Of a stretch of DNA of 64,000 nt, positions 37,154 through 49,650 are shown piece after piece. The notes beneath the pieces were generated by a model. It searched no databases and had not been told where the DNA came from. It was given only the letters and a program-made list of their open reading frames with translations. How positions within the stretch are numbered: the first letter of the stretch is position 1; every line of letters begins with the position of its first letter. This stretch comes from Morchella semilibera (lineage: Eukaryota > Ascomycota > Pezizomycetes > Pezizales > Morchellaceae), in assembly GCA_009192285.1 (NCBI GenBank), contig WBVU01000017.1:124001-188000 (forward strand). The letters run 5' to 3'. A program made the position numbers and the translations under genes.

Positions 37154-37380
37154 ATGTAAAGCCCCTACCCAAAGGTTTTCGTGAATGCCTGAAAGTAGTT
37201 GAGTAGTGAAACCTACATAAACCTACCTAGCAGCGGGGTGCAAAAGGCTTCTCCCAAAGGTCTTTCCCCTGTCCATCATTATAATTAATTGTGTTGTGAT
37301 TCTACATTTGGAACCTGGTTCCACCTAGTCTGGGTGGTAATTGGCTCTTTCACGAAAACCTTTGGGTAGCGACTTTACAT
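37154..37380. mobile_element. MITE-like element with 32-bp terminal inverted repeats
   Basis: Arms at 37154-37185 and 37349-37380 match at 30 of 32 positions; they begin ATGTAAAG and share CTACCCAAAGGTTTTCGTGA. The 163-bp interior is non-coding. A sequence like the right arm (GCGAAAACC, then GTGGGTAGCG) recurs at 63902-63927 without an obvious partner. I could not assign a superfamily or target-site duplication. Confidence 0.72.
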
Positions 37381-37582
37381 GTAGTAAGAATTATCGAAAC
37401 TATAAATCTAAGCTTTATTAGGCCTAATAGAGTAGTTCTTTTTCTTTTTCACCACATGGTATATATCGCAACGTCTTCATGAGCCTACAAACATACAGTA
37501 TACATGTACGTACTCTACATGTACTTACATGTTTTATGAGACTTGCTGTACCGCACTGTTTACATGCAAGTAATCAACCATC

Positions 37583-37599
37583 GAGTGATGCATTATGAT
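37583..37599 (+). repeat. Dispersed 17-bp motif, copy
   Basis: It reads GAGTGATGCATTATGAT, an exact fit to the consensus. It lies between two pairs of TACATGTA sites. Confidence 0.6.
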
Positions 37600-37710
37600 A
37601 TTAGTAAGATACATGTATGTATCTGTACTACATGTATGTAACCCTGTTAGGCATAGTAAATTATCACAACTCTCATTACTTCCGGTTGGAATTTCTATAC
37701 ATACATGTAT

Positions 37711-37875
37711 AAGTAGTACGACGAGGGGGTATGCAATAAGTACCGTAACAATACGATATCGTGAAAAACTTCCAACTAGATCGGAATTTTAGCCATTATA
37801 ATACCGTAGTAATGCCGCAGTGTCATGGTATTTTGGCAGATAGGGTACTGGATAAACCCGCTTTTTAGTACGGTA
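37711..37875. mobile_element. MITE-like element, TACRGTAC-A5 terminus family (copy 3, inverted)
   Basis: Read on the minus strand it begins TACCGTACTAAAAAGCGGG, then follows the 34095-34267 element closely (TCCAGTACC, ATCTGCCA, TACCATG, AATTCCGA, TTTTTCACG). It is about 165 bp. The orientation is opposite to that of copy 2, 3.5 kb away. Confidence 0.65.
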
Positions 37876-38405
37876 GTTATGAAGGAAGTACATGTACCTA
37901 CCAAGATCTTCACCGACGCGAGGCTTGGGTCTTACCTCATGAGGAAACTAGCCGCCAGACTATAACCAAGGAATATACAGGTACAAGTATGAAGTATATG
38001 AATGCTCGGTTTGCAAGGTAATCACTTGGTAGGGAAGTGTTGGTACATGTGCTCTATACATGTATGTATATATATGGTTTTGCTTCATCAAAGTCGCCGA
38101 CATCTACATATAACCTAGGCCTAATTGCCCTTCCAGCCACTTTAGAGTCACGCCTATTATAATGTTTATTGCGATATAACTACATCTGATTAGTCCTGGT
38201 ACCAAGCTGGATTTGTCAAACTCGGTGACCAGTATCTGGAGCTTTTATAGCCGTATATTATAAATCAAGAAGTTTCTTCATCTGAGAAATATAGTATATC
38301 TTATATTCATTTCTTCTCATTACAGTTCACCATAGGTACAAAGAGGGGGAAAAAAGAGGCCTGCAAACAAGCGAGAGTAATAGTGGAACGCATAAATCCG
38401 CTAAA

Positions 38406-40205
38406 TTAAGTCTCCTTCTCGGCGGCGACTTCCTGGGTCTTGTGAGCGATATTGACTTTGAGGTTTCCTTGCTCAATATCCTTCTGGAGGGCGTCGAGTC
38501 GAGAGCCTTTGTTAGGTTGTTGACGCCAAACTGGAATGCCGGACTGTGAACGCTATTAGTTTCTGTTTTTCAGGGCCAGGAGTGTTAAAACTTACATCAA
38601 AGACATCATCCATCTCTTCCAAAGTCTTGCCCTTGGTCTCTGGGGCGGAAAGGAACATGTGAATAAGTGCACACCCATTGAAACAGCCAAAGATCATGTA
38701 CATCTTCCAGTTGATAGACCGAAGAAGTGGGGGAACAGCAAAGGCGAGACCACAGTTCCATGCCCAGTTCGATGCGGTTGAAAGTGATACGGCCTTTGAA
38801 CGGACCTTGTTGGGGAAGATCTCTGCCGGCATAGTCCACGAAACAGGACCCCACGTGATTGCGAAGGTCGCAACGAAGAGATAAGAGCATGCAACAACAG
38901 CACGGGATTGAGTCTCCTTGTCAACCATCTTCCAGGTGACGGCCTTTGTGGGGTCAGTCTCAGGCTCTCCAAATGCTCCCTGGATAGAACCAGAGATGAA
39001 CAGCCAGGCCATCATTCCGAACGAGCCAAGGAGAAGCGTGGGGCGACGACCCCAGCGGTCCATCCACATAATAGCAGGAATTGTCATGACAACGTTGATG
39101 ATATACTGGATGGATGAGGTGAGAAGAGGGTCTTTGATACCGGCTCCTTCCATAACGTATACGATGTAGTACATCATAATGTTCATTCCGCAAAGCTGAG
39201 ACCACATCTGAATTGACATCCCGAGAACAACACGCTTGAGAATACGGGGCTTGGTGAGTTCGGCATATGATGAGATTGCCTCTTCACGCTCAAAGCGGAT
39301 GACCTCCTCGATCTCTTGGTATTCAGCGAGGACCTTGGGATGGTTCAGATCACCGCCTCCGTGAACGTCGGCAAGAACACGGAGCGCATCCTCCCATCTA
39401 TCCTTATCGGCTAACCAACGTGGTGATTCCGGGAAGAAGAATAGACCGCCAACAAGAAGAGCTCCTGGAATAGCCTGGATACCCCATGGGATACGGAAAG
39501 CAGCACTAGGTTGATGAGGGTCCTCGGGACCGCCACCGTAGAAAGAGGCGCCGTACTGAATGAAGTATTGAATCAAGATACCCTAAGTAGCAGTTAGAAC
39601 AACCGCCGAGCGGAGGCCATCAGTAATAGTTGACTTACCCAGGTAATGGCCCATTGCTGAAGAGAAACCATACGACCACGAATCTCCTTGGGGGCGATTT
39701 CGGACTGGTAGACAGGTACGAGAGAGGAAGTGATACCGACGCAAAGACCAGCAATGACACGCCCAACAACGAGCATGCCAATATTCTGAGAAGCAGCCTG
39801 GATACTGAAATATCGTTAGTATGATTCCTAAGGATATCCCACGAGTATTACCTACATTGATCCAATGATCCATATGACACCACCAATCTGAATAGCCCAT
39901 TTACGGCCAACTTTGTCACCTAAGAAACCGGAGGCAAGGGCTCCAATTAGAGACCCAGCTGGCATAGCACAGGTAATTCCTCCTTGCTGTTCACATATTA
40001 TCAGCGCTACTCTCTCCTTCCCTTGGATCTCGTTATGAGCTATCAATCAACGTACTCTTGTATCCTGAGGATTGTCAAAGTAGTTTTTGTATGCATTGGT
40101 TCCGAGCACACCAGACATACTACTAATGTCGAAACCGAAAAGCCCACCCCCAATGGCCGCGAAGGCGCAAATGGCGTAAACGTTGTTCACCTTTGCAGAA
40201 ACCAT
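38406..40205 (-). CDS. Hexose-type sugar transporter (MFS, sugar porter family)
   Basis: Five minus-strand exons, 40205-40056, 39986-39856, 39804-39639, 39582-38596 and 38543-38406, give 523 residues with all phases consistent. Sugar-porter signatures are present: GGGLFGFDISSMSGV in helix 1, GDKVGRKW between helices 2 and 3, GRVIAGLCVGITSSLVPVYQSEIAPKEIRGR, PESPRWLADK, and the late AEIFPNKVR and PETKGKTLEEMD blocks. Twelve membrane helices are expected. These are proton-coupled or facilitative monosaccharide transporters of the plasma membrane. The FD in helix 1 (GFDISSMSG) is the common fungal form. The specific sugar cannot be read from sequence. The gene lies alone between long spacers. 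Confidence 0.93.
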
Positions 40206-43200
40206 GGCGAATACTGTCTCTGGCCGAGAGCAAAAAGTCCTTGGGGGTCAAGCTTTTATAACATATCGTTGGTAACCCTCGGTTTTGGTCCCAATAGAAT
40301 TTAAGTGGAACTATTACCAATATCGCTCACCCTACTTTACATCACCCAAGAAATACTCACATGCATGAAACAACCCAATAATCTCAGCACATTGGATTTG
40401 ACCCCTGTTTCTACCACATGCGGGGAGAGACACATAAGCACTCTACACACCCACGTAACACTGTCTAAAATAACGGCACGCCGCAGGATAGGGTAGTGTA
40501 TGATAGGCACTCCCCCAAACCCACCCGGTGTATATTATACCGTATTCTACTCACAGGATCACCCATTATCTGGGGTATTTCAAAACGGTCAAGGTTTTTA
40601 GCCGCATCTCACCACAAACCTCAAACGAGAAAGCGGGGTGCCATGGTGCTTAAAATTGAAAGATGGCTTGGGAATGAGCGGCTTAACTTGCTGCCTGGTG
40701 ACCCCCCTTTATCACCTTCCCAAAGGAACGGATACATAGCTGCTGCTTTATAAAGTCACTTTTATAGCTACTAATCATTCTCTATAGATCAACATTAATG
40801 CAATATGATTATTTACTCATAAGATTTATTTTAATACATCGAACTATACCATTCAATTCATTCTTATAGATACAGTAGCTCCAGCTGTTTTATCAAGGGC
40901 ACGTTACAACAAGCTTCCAGAGCCTCGTTACCAAAACGGTAATGCGGGCCGGTAATTTTGAGTGTTTGCTCGGGGGAGAATACCAGAATTGGGAAAGCTT
41001 TACCACGCGACTGTCCCAGCAAAAATAACATTAAAGCCCAGCATCCATCCTTGACAGTGTGAAAAAGTAATAACAAATTTGATTTGGTAGTACTTTCTCA
41101 CCACCTACTGCATGTCGAGTGCATTGCTTATTTGTGATTGGGTTTCAGGAGCCCTGTAACCCCGACGATCAGATTCAGGTATTGTTAGCAATTATTGAAT
41201 GTCTTCTCGTATTCCACCCATAGTAACGCATGTGGCAGCTGATTTGAATAGCATTTATGGCCAGCCAGCTCAGTCAGTCGCATTCTTCAGACATACCTAG
41301 CACCAAACGATATTTGGTAGCTGGGAGCGTAACCTGGTTGATTCGTCGACATCAATTTGGGCAATTAAGTGCCTTGCTCTAGGCGCCAGAAAAATACTCT
41401 ATGCTCCCTATCTATGAGAGTGAGTGACTTTTATCTTGCGAGCGCCACTCACTGGCTTTGACTCGATCAAGACCGATCTCAAGCATGGCATAAACTTACT
41501 TCCTTTTTCTTTTTTTCATCACCCAGGTACCCTACAGGTTTTATGAGGTACTAGGCACTGCTTCCCAACAGGTAGCCAGGATATTGCTGGACGGAAGCTA
41601 AGGGAAGCCACATAGCGAATCTCTCATCCTTTTCACCAGTGTTGCTATGGCTAAACTTTGTCCACGCACGAGAGTACAGGTCCGGACTGGCCCGTCGAAC
41701 CACAATTCCTGCGAGTAGCCATCACGAGATCAAGAACTCGCCTTGATTTTTATCAAACGCTAGTAGGTAGTGCAATAGCCGTGATATCGGGTGAAATGAG
41801 AACACAGGCTGATATCGATCAAACTAAATGCGCCACTATAACCTTACTTCAACGTATAAGGTATGAATGGCTCTACTCTAATTTATGGCTGTAACCAGCA
41901 ATAGTTGGTTAATCCCAACCCCGCTCATGCCGGATAAGTATTACTGATAACTCTAAATTTGAAATATAGGTGGTCCCATCGATCCTGTCGCTTGCGTACA
42001 GGTTACAGGGATGTACAGGGATGCGTTGTAGGAAATGGAGCACATAAGCGAGGAATCCGTTACAGAGAGACATCAAAGTTTGCGACATCACTACATCTAC
42101 GACTTTGAAGCATTATTGTTATGAGCTGTCGTGATGAAAGATGAATCTTGGGACGACAATGTCTACAACGCCGATACGCCGTAGCCGCAGCCAAGGGAAA
42201 AAGCAAGCACAAAAAAAAAAAAAAACGGCTGCCCACGCACAGACTGCATAGGGGTACCCTACAAGGCGGTGTGTGTGCAAGATCTCATACAATTCCATGA
42301 GGGCTCGCTTGCCGGAAGATGTCTTGCGGGTGACACAAAACGTGATGATTAGCCACCATCCAGAGAGTATGCTTTTCTCTTGTGGAGGAGACTGCAGACG
42401 TCGTGGTGCTGCGTAGAGTGGGGGCTTGTTAACCAACTATAAGCCAAGTCACTATTCGAAGGTTTAGGGGAGTTTCGGATGTGATAGATATCCTGAGTTT
42501 ATGCATGATCTAAAAGGCGTCTACGATCTAAAGTGTAAGTAAGGACAACAAAATGGAGGGGGCCATATCAATTTCATCAGAAATAAATTCCGCCTACACA
42601 CCCAAACATTACTCCTCTTACAATTCGTCCTCCGGCCGGCCGGTCAATTAGCAATTGCGACCTAGCATTTATTCCCTGGATCTTGTTCTCGGATCACTTG
42701 CTCGTTGGCAGGTTTGTGTCACTCTTACCCGACATCCGAAACTCTGTGCACGCCATCTATCCATCATTGGGTCTGCCAAGTTGTGGCTTTCCTGAATCGC
42801 CAAGTTGAGATGAGACGGATGCACCTGTAAATTGGGTTGGCGCCGAGATAATGACTGCAGGAACGGCCTTGAAGTGCTGGTCATATAGGATTGAAAATAT
42901 AGGCGTATATAGGATTTCTTTCGGAGTTTTATTGGGGGAACGAGTGATTTCAGGTGACTTGATACCGGTAGGGAAACTGGCCAATAATGTTGTGTTGGAA
43001 GATCCTGATACTAAACTTTGATACTATGTTTACCTAGTGATACAAGCCGTTATAGCTCTCTGGTGGATATTTTACTTCAACATGGGCTAGCTTTCTGCTC
43101 GGAATGTACTGGTGGGGGGGGGGGGGGATGGACCCATACCATTTCTGATATAGGTGCATTTATAGCCAATATCCAGCGAATTAGATAAAACTCTCACTCC

Positions 43201-46101
43201 TGTGGGGAGATAAGCCCTTAAATATTGTGGGCCTAGGAGAGACAATCAAGACATCGACTGGTCTACAGAGAAATACACGGTCACCTGCCTTATGCCAGAA
43301 AATCCTAGCGAACATATAATATAGATTTATGATTAAAGCTCGGAAAGCTTTCCCAAGACGACTTCATGGGATCAGATTAAACATATACTTACATATGTAC
43401 CCATGCTGTATATTCAACTCAGCTCGGGGTTTTATCCTGCGAGCTGTTTTATAAAGATACGAGGACTGGCCGGCGGGTTGGTATTCGTTTCATCTCAATG
43501 GAGCATCACACCATACCTCCCAACGTCCAGCCACTGGAGTTCGAGACGGCGACCAATACCTTGTCAATTAGGATTGGATCTGTCATGCTTAAGCTGAAAT
43601 CCTGGTACTCTTTGAGAATCCTTTAAAGAATGGTTATTTGGGGTCAAACTAACGCTAACTAACATCACCCTAGGTTTTAGGCGTCCGAATAATCATTGAC
43701 ACCAGATGTCGCTTCAAGCTAGTGCTTGTTAGCTATCCGCGAGCTGGCCAACAGTTGCGTTTGTCCCAACCACAACAAATCATCTCGTACGGTTTAGAGG
43801 GTACATACATGTACTTGATATTTATTACATTATTACAAGGACCTTCGTCTGGGGGAGTAGGGATAATATCCGAGAGATGCGCTAGGCTCCTTTGAGAAAA
43901 CCTGGAGATAGCGCCTAAATATATTTGGGGGCCAATTAATGGGGGCTGTTTCAACGCAACTCCCATCTCATGCTGCTGGTCGATTTCGACCGTTATTCAG
44001 GAAACAGCCCCCAACCTAGGTAGCTAGGTACCTGCCTTGTTTAACTGAGCAATGAAATTATATAGGCCAGTCTTGTCAACCATGAGATTGCCATGTATTT
44101 CTGCTAAACTATACTTTAGGCGTTGAATGTCAAGATCTTCAATTTTGCCACGAATGCATGATCATAGAGATATATAGATTTGCCACGTACACCATTGAAT
44201 ATTTCATTGACTGGTATTTTATTACAGGATAGTACTAGAGTTTATCTGGAAAGTCTAGGGTTGTAGGTTTAATTTACATCCTTGCTTTTCTGCAGGTAAC
44301 TGCATGTACTTGCATTATATTTTCTTTAAAAACAGCGATAAAGTAACTGCGTGTAGCTTTATCAAAAGGCCCCCACTCCAACCTGAATGCTATTTGGAAC
44401 GAGCGCAGTGGCATAATTACTAACGTGACATTCGCATCTACATACATCTAAATTCCGAATCTCACATGTGACTATGTGCCTAGCAATGGTGCCAGACTCG
44501 CACCCTACATGTAGTTATACCCATGAGTAGGACAGGCGGGAACGTGTCGAAAGAAATCCTTGGTGCGCCGCATGCGGGTTTTTACCTGTCAGATCAGACA
44601 AGGTAAGGGGCCACACCGTACCAACGAGTAAAGCTCGGGGGGGGGGGGGGCTGCTCTACACTCTCCTAAAAAAATCTGATCTCTGGGCTGACATTGCACT
44701 TCTAATCAGAACTCCGGGGGACCCCGCACTGGGGATTTCTCTAGAGGCATTATATTTTAGATGTGGCGAGGATAGATGTTTAAATTAGCTATAGACGATT
44801 TGAATTTAAAAATACTACATGTAGCCTTATTAGGCCCCATGAGTGAGATTCTAGGACCATCCGGTGGACAAGAATCTTAAGTTGTCCAGTGAGCTTTTCT
44901 GAAGGACCTACTGGGAAAATTAACTATATGTACTACAATCTGCCCAGAAAGAACTAGGCTTAAGGTTACAAGTGCTTATTCTTTCGCCCTGACTCTACAT
45001 GTCTCGTGTGCCTTGATGAACCCTCATTCAACGCCACTATTATGCCGCCCCCGGTGCTAACTCCGGATTCCGGATGCATGTATGCAAGCCACAAGTGTCA
45101 CTTCAACCTGAGGCCCTGCCAAGGTTAGATAGTACTTTCCTAAAGCTATTGTGGGGGCATCATATATTCACCCACGAGTCTAACATGAAATATCACTCAC
45201 TTCACACCACCGGTAATCTTTCCGATGTATATTCAGCTTTATTCTAGGTTTTTCGCACTAGTTACTGTCACTTTTATCGAACATTCTGCTCAGACCTATT
45301 TGAGACGACATCCGCCTAGATCTGGGTAAAGTAGCCGCATGAACACAGCGGGTGGACATCGTGCAGCTTAATCCTTCGTGCTACTTCTGAAAACCGGAGC
45401 CTCGCCGACTTACTCTATCATGGGCCGTAACTAATGTAGTCCAAATGATACCGGAGATCTGAGAGTCCGAGGACTGGACCGGAAATCTCTATCCTATATC
45501 CCTGACGAAACAGCACCCGATTTGCCCTAAATTCTCGGAGAGTGATATGGCTGGATCAATCTTTTGAGCTAGGGGTCCGTTGTGCGGATATCGTTTGCTT
45601 TTCGCACGTACTACGGATACATACTAATGCTAGAGTACGTGCTGAAATTTCACCGTAGCGATTGAGATCTCTGCGATACAGTGTGTAGTTGTGCATTGGA
45701 GGCTCACATGTAGTATATATCGGAGAAATTGAACTAGATGTTCTCTTGGAGGGCCTCAATTGGTCGGGGCCTCGGGGTTCTGTTTGCATATCAAGTTCGA
45801 GCAAGGTTTTGGGTCAGCAAGAGGTAAGTCATATCTATAGCCTTGGGATTATTCCGCGAGAGGGTATTGACTAGTATTGCGCCCCCAATTATCGAGGATT
45901 CGGGTTTTTTGATAAACCTTTGTTTCATAGACGCCCAGGATTAACTAGAGCTCTAAAAGAAGAAATCATGACCCTGATACTACATATCTATATTACTTAA
46001 ACAACTTTACATACTCGATACACTCCACCTTTTGCTCCTCAAACTCGTTTCACTGTATAACGTCAATTCATCCACTAGGAATTTCTAAGTCCTAATATTA
46101 C
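40206..46101. other. Gene-free region of 5.9 kb
   Basis: This is the longest stretch without a supportable gene. Open frames are short, mostly with TTG or GTG starts, and none shows family motifs or paired splice sites. It contains an A15 run (42211-42225), G14 runs at 43114-43127 and 44637-44650, a 12-bp inverted repeat (43941-44012) and three TACATGTA sites. A divergent copy of the GAGTGAT motif lies at 45182-45198 (minus). Confidence 0.5.
43941..44012. repeat. Short hairpin with perfect 12-bp arms
   Basis: GGGGGCTGTTTC (43941-43952) and its exact reverse complement (44001-44012) enclose a 48-bp loop. It could be a small foldback element or an RNA hairpin; nothing else identifies it. Confidence 0.5.
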
Positions 46102-47269
46102 TTAAATCTTACTTACCAGATCCTTCTTCATCTCAGACTGATTGACCCCATACACCTTGGCCGCGTTTCTCCACCACACATCCTCTCTCTCGTCCTCGCC
46201 CAACTTCAGTGCTGTAAACACCCTCTCCGTTATCCCGACCCACAAGCCCCACGCTCTTTCTTTCCCCCCATTTATTGTACACACTGGCCAATCGCTACCC
46301 CACAGTACCCTCTTTGTCCCGAAAATGTCAAGAGCGGCTTGAATCCATGGTTGTACATATTCCTGGATGGAGAGTAAATATTGTTCCCTATCTTGGCCGG
46401 TTTGTTGCACAAGCAGCTCTGAAGGAAGCTCCGAGAAGCACCCGGAGAGTTTGATATAGGTTTTCTCGTGATTCATAGAGGCGAGATGGGATTTCCATGT
46501 CAGGAAGAATTGATTGGTAGGAATATCTTTTGGGGCGACTCTCAAGTCAGGTTTCGCTAGGTGGTCTTGAAGCTCCCTGTTAGTGCACCATCACTATTCA
46601 GTCTTTGCATAAAAAAAAGGCCAACATACCAATAATTATTCTAACCTTCTGATCTTCCGGTACATCCTTGTGCGCCCTTTTTACCATTTCTGCCGCCTCC
46701 TCGAGCTGCCACAACCCGACGCTTCGGCAGTCTACCGTCAACTCAAACAGATAATGCTGCTGCCCTATCCACCGCAGCGAGTCCACAAATGCATCATCCA
46801 GCATAACCCCCTTGGGGCAGAACTGAACTAAGTACCTAAACCCCTTCAACAAATCCATCCTCGCACTCTCTGGGCCCGCAATCTCTTGTAGCCGCCGGAG
46901 GTAATTATACATCGCCGTACTCCCCCCGGGCACTGGACCCCATGGTACAATCCCCAGGACCTTATCTGCAACGGCCCTGTAGGCGGGATCTCTCCCTACA
47001 CCAGCGTTATAGACGAAGGCGAATTCTAAGAGAGGCCCTTCCCACCCCGGAGAGGTCATGGAGGATACATTTTTCTTGCGGTCAGTCTCGAGGAATATGA
47101 ATCCGAGGGGCTTGCGCGCGGTGGGGTTGTGGGTGTGCGTGGAGAGGTACTCGTGGATAGAGTGTTGACTGTTGAGAGGGTTATCGGGGGTCATCCAGGA
47201 GAGGTTTGGAATGTCTTCTGTGCGGAAGAGATGGATATGTGTGTCGATGAGATATTTCTGCGAAGACAT
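46102..47269 (-). CDS. Amidohydrolase-2 family protein, probable sugar-lactone hydrolase
   Basis: Two minus-strand exons, 47269-46630 and 46565-46102 (64-bp intron), give 367 residues. The metal-binding DTHIHL motif is at residues 9-14; KVRIIIDHLAKPDL is restored across the intron; IKLSGCFSEL and the final metal Asp block VLWGSDWPVC follow. This is the Amidohydro_2 TIM-barrel layout shared by L-fucono-1,5-lactonase and fungal L-rhamnono-gamma-lactonase (LRA2 type). The N-terminal LSWMTPDNPLNSQHSIHEYL is typical of the latter fungal group. The enzyme would open a sugar lactone to the aldonic acid. It is divergent from the MFS transporter and close to an aldose dehydrogenase-like gene, which fits such a role; other amidohydrolase-2 members are decarboxylases or hydratases, so the reaction is inferred. 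Confidence 0.8.
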
Positions 47270-49650
47270 TGCTGCAATTGTTGATGTAGGCTTTTTTGAT
47301 ATATTGATGATTCAACGCGGTGTAGCTTCTCGAGGAAGGCCTCGGTTGATCAAGTTGGCCACGAACAAAGTGGTTTCTTTTTCTTTGTCGGAAACATTCC
47401 GTCATATATCTAAGGTCTCCTGTCCCCCCACCTCAGTTGCATTGGGTATTTAGGGCTGGCTTTAGATTTATCCCTGGAGCTGGCCAAGATCTCCACATTT
47501 CAACGGGAAGGATAGAAATCCTGATTGGACAGCCGGTTAATTTGAAAGCTTGATTTACCGAGACCCAGAAAGGTCGAAATAGGGTTTATCGATGTCTTGC
47601 AGTAGCTTCAGGACGAGTTCAGATAGAATGTTCGAAACTCTCATATCGGGGTGTTATGTCTTTGATATCACTAATCGGGAATGTTTGATGTCAGTTGGTA
47701 CCCACTCTTATATACTTGGATACGGCTATTAGTAGGTTGCCAAGGCTGGTAGCTAAGTACATAACTTAGAGGGTATTGGTACTTGAGCGGTGCAGAGGGC
47801 TGAATATTGGATTGGCGCCCACCCGACCAATTGGTTGGAAGACACGCGAGAATCAGGTGCATTTGAGAGGCACGGGGAAAGAGAAGTGGTTATAGGTGGG
47901 CAGATATAACTGCCATAGAATACCAAGTCAAAGAGCTGCTTCGATATATATAAGAAGCTGAAGCAATCATACAATATTATGAACACAGGCCTAGGGGAAA
48001 CGCTACCATCCTAGTATAAGACCTGAACTACATGCATTACCCCATCTTAAGGAGATATGGTTGTACTGTTTAGTTTATATACATATTAGCAGATATCCAC
48101 GCGTATTTACATTATAAACGTATACCATATTTTATGGGACCAATGTACCTACTCGTTGTTTTAGTCATAGTAAAAAGTGGGTGAATGTGTGCTCTCCCTA
48201 ACGTTGCGCTGTGTGCCCTAGCTGGAGTTTTTAAGGTATCAATTGACCAAGGGGACACTATTCATAATTCTCTATGCATGTGCTTAGTAGTCTCCAGTAT
48301 CAACTGCTGAGCCAGAATCTTATCACCTCACAATCTTATCAGGAGGAATACCTGTGAAGGAAACTTCGGATACTAGAGGATACCTGGATTTGATAACTGT
48401 CCCGAAAAACCTTCTTATCTTCCAACCGTACACACTCTGCATTGAATAGTCGTGTCTCTATTAATTAAACCGGGTCTATCCCTGAACCGATATCTCGCTG
48501 CCAAATCTAGACTCTAGGATTAGATGACATTTTGCGGGGAAACGAATTTACGATTACTCTCCGCTCTATCAGAAACGGAGCTCCAACTTCCAAAGACCCC
48601 ATAGGGATGATCATCGACGAATTCCATGATTGTTTCCTTTAGTTAGGGCTCTAATTTCCCCTAACGTCTTGAACCCTTTCTCTGGGTTTTGAGGTATGTA
48701 TCTATCTACCTTTGCGAGGCTAAGAGTCGATACCTACTACCAAGGCCTATATATTGCTAGCTATCATGAGTATATTACATCTGCCAGATCCCCATTCCTG
48801 TAATATATCCGACGTCATATTCATCAGATAATTCCCTCTCCCCGCTCTGTCGGTTCCAGGCACACCTCCTTTCATCCTTAAACTCGGATGAGTAAATAAA
48901 CATCACGAACGCCAACATCTCGCTTACAATCCACCACCACTCCTTGATGATCCATACAATTTCAGGATCTCTCAATTCCTTTTCCACTCATGGCTGGCCA
49001 TCTTGCACGCCAGCTCCCCCTATGGACAGAGCGCGCAATGACCCTTCGCACACCGGAGTAATGACCACCGAGCCTTCCTCCCCGCATTAAATTTGTGGGG
49101 AAGCCAGTCACCGGGCCATTTGCTAGCTAGGCGAACAGGTGGGGGAGCCCCCGGGGTATGCCCCCCAGAATATCTCTTGTGCTTCTACCTGCCAGGAGGG
49201 GGGTGATCCCTGGGGGGGGGGGTGTCTCAAAATCGGATAAAGAGCGAGCAATCAAGAGAGACACGATTGGCGAGGGGCGGGGAGCAGTATTGTACTACTT
49301 TATTTTCGCACAGTAAATTATACGCGCGGGCGGTGGGTATTTGAGTGGTAGTGGGTGAGGTAGTACATATGATGCAGCTAGATACACTCAAATGAACGAC
49401 GCTACGTTACATGCCCACGGCTTGATACCTGATCGCAACTCCATGTACCCCCTAGATAAATTGCTTTTTAAACAAAAGCTGAGAGTTAGACACTTAGATC
49501 CCCCGGATTCAAGCGTTCCCGGGTTAGTAACAATTGCCGTGAAAGTTTGATAAGTTCACCCTTTTCCCCGGATTTTCTCTTTAAAGCTTTTCAAACAGCC
49601 CTCCTATCCCTTGGTTCGATCAGTCAGATTGCAGTAAATACCTTGATACC
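47270..49650. other. Divergent regulatory spacer of the putative sugar-oxidation cluster
   Basis: It lies between the lactonase-like gene (minus) and the transporter (plus) and contains both promoters. A G11 run is at 49212-49222. A short minus-strand frame at 48775-48987 with WIIKEWWW looks like a relic. No TACATGTA site was noticed. Confidence 0.5.

Larger units (their letters stand above)
36512..38405. other. Convergent spacer with MITE-like elements and clustered TACATGTA sites
   Basis: No gene is supported. It holds a 32-bp-TIR element (37154-37380), an inverted copy of the TACRGTAC-A5 element (37711-37875), a GAGTGAT motif copy (37583-37599) and about eight TACATGTA sites, the densest cluster of that palindrome in the window. 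Confidence 0.6.

Noticed and set aside
42211-42225. A15 run as a possible retroposon tail
   Set aside because: No adjacent SINE- or LINE-like sequence and no target-site duplication.
48775-48987. Minus-strand frame with WIIKEWWW followed by a GTAAGC donor-like site
   Set aside because: It recalls the start of fungal DUF3176-type membrane proteins, but a stop lies directly upstream, no ATG is present and no downstream exon fits. At most a relic.
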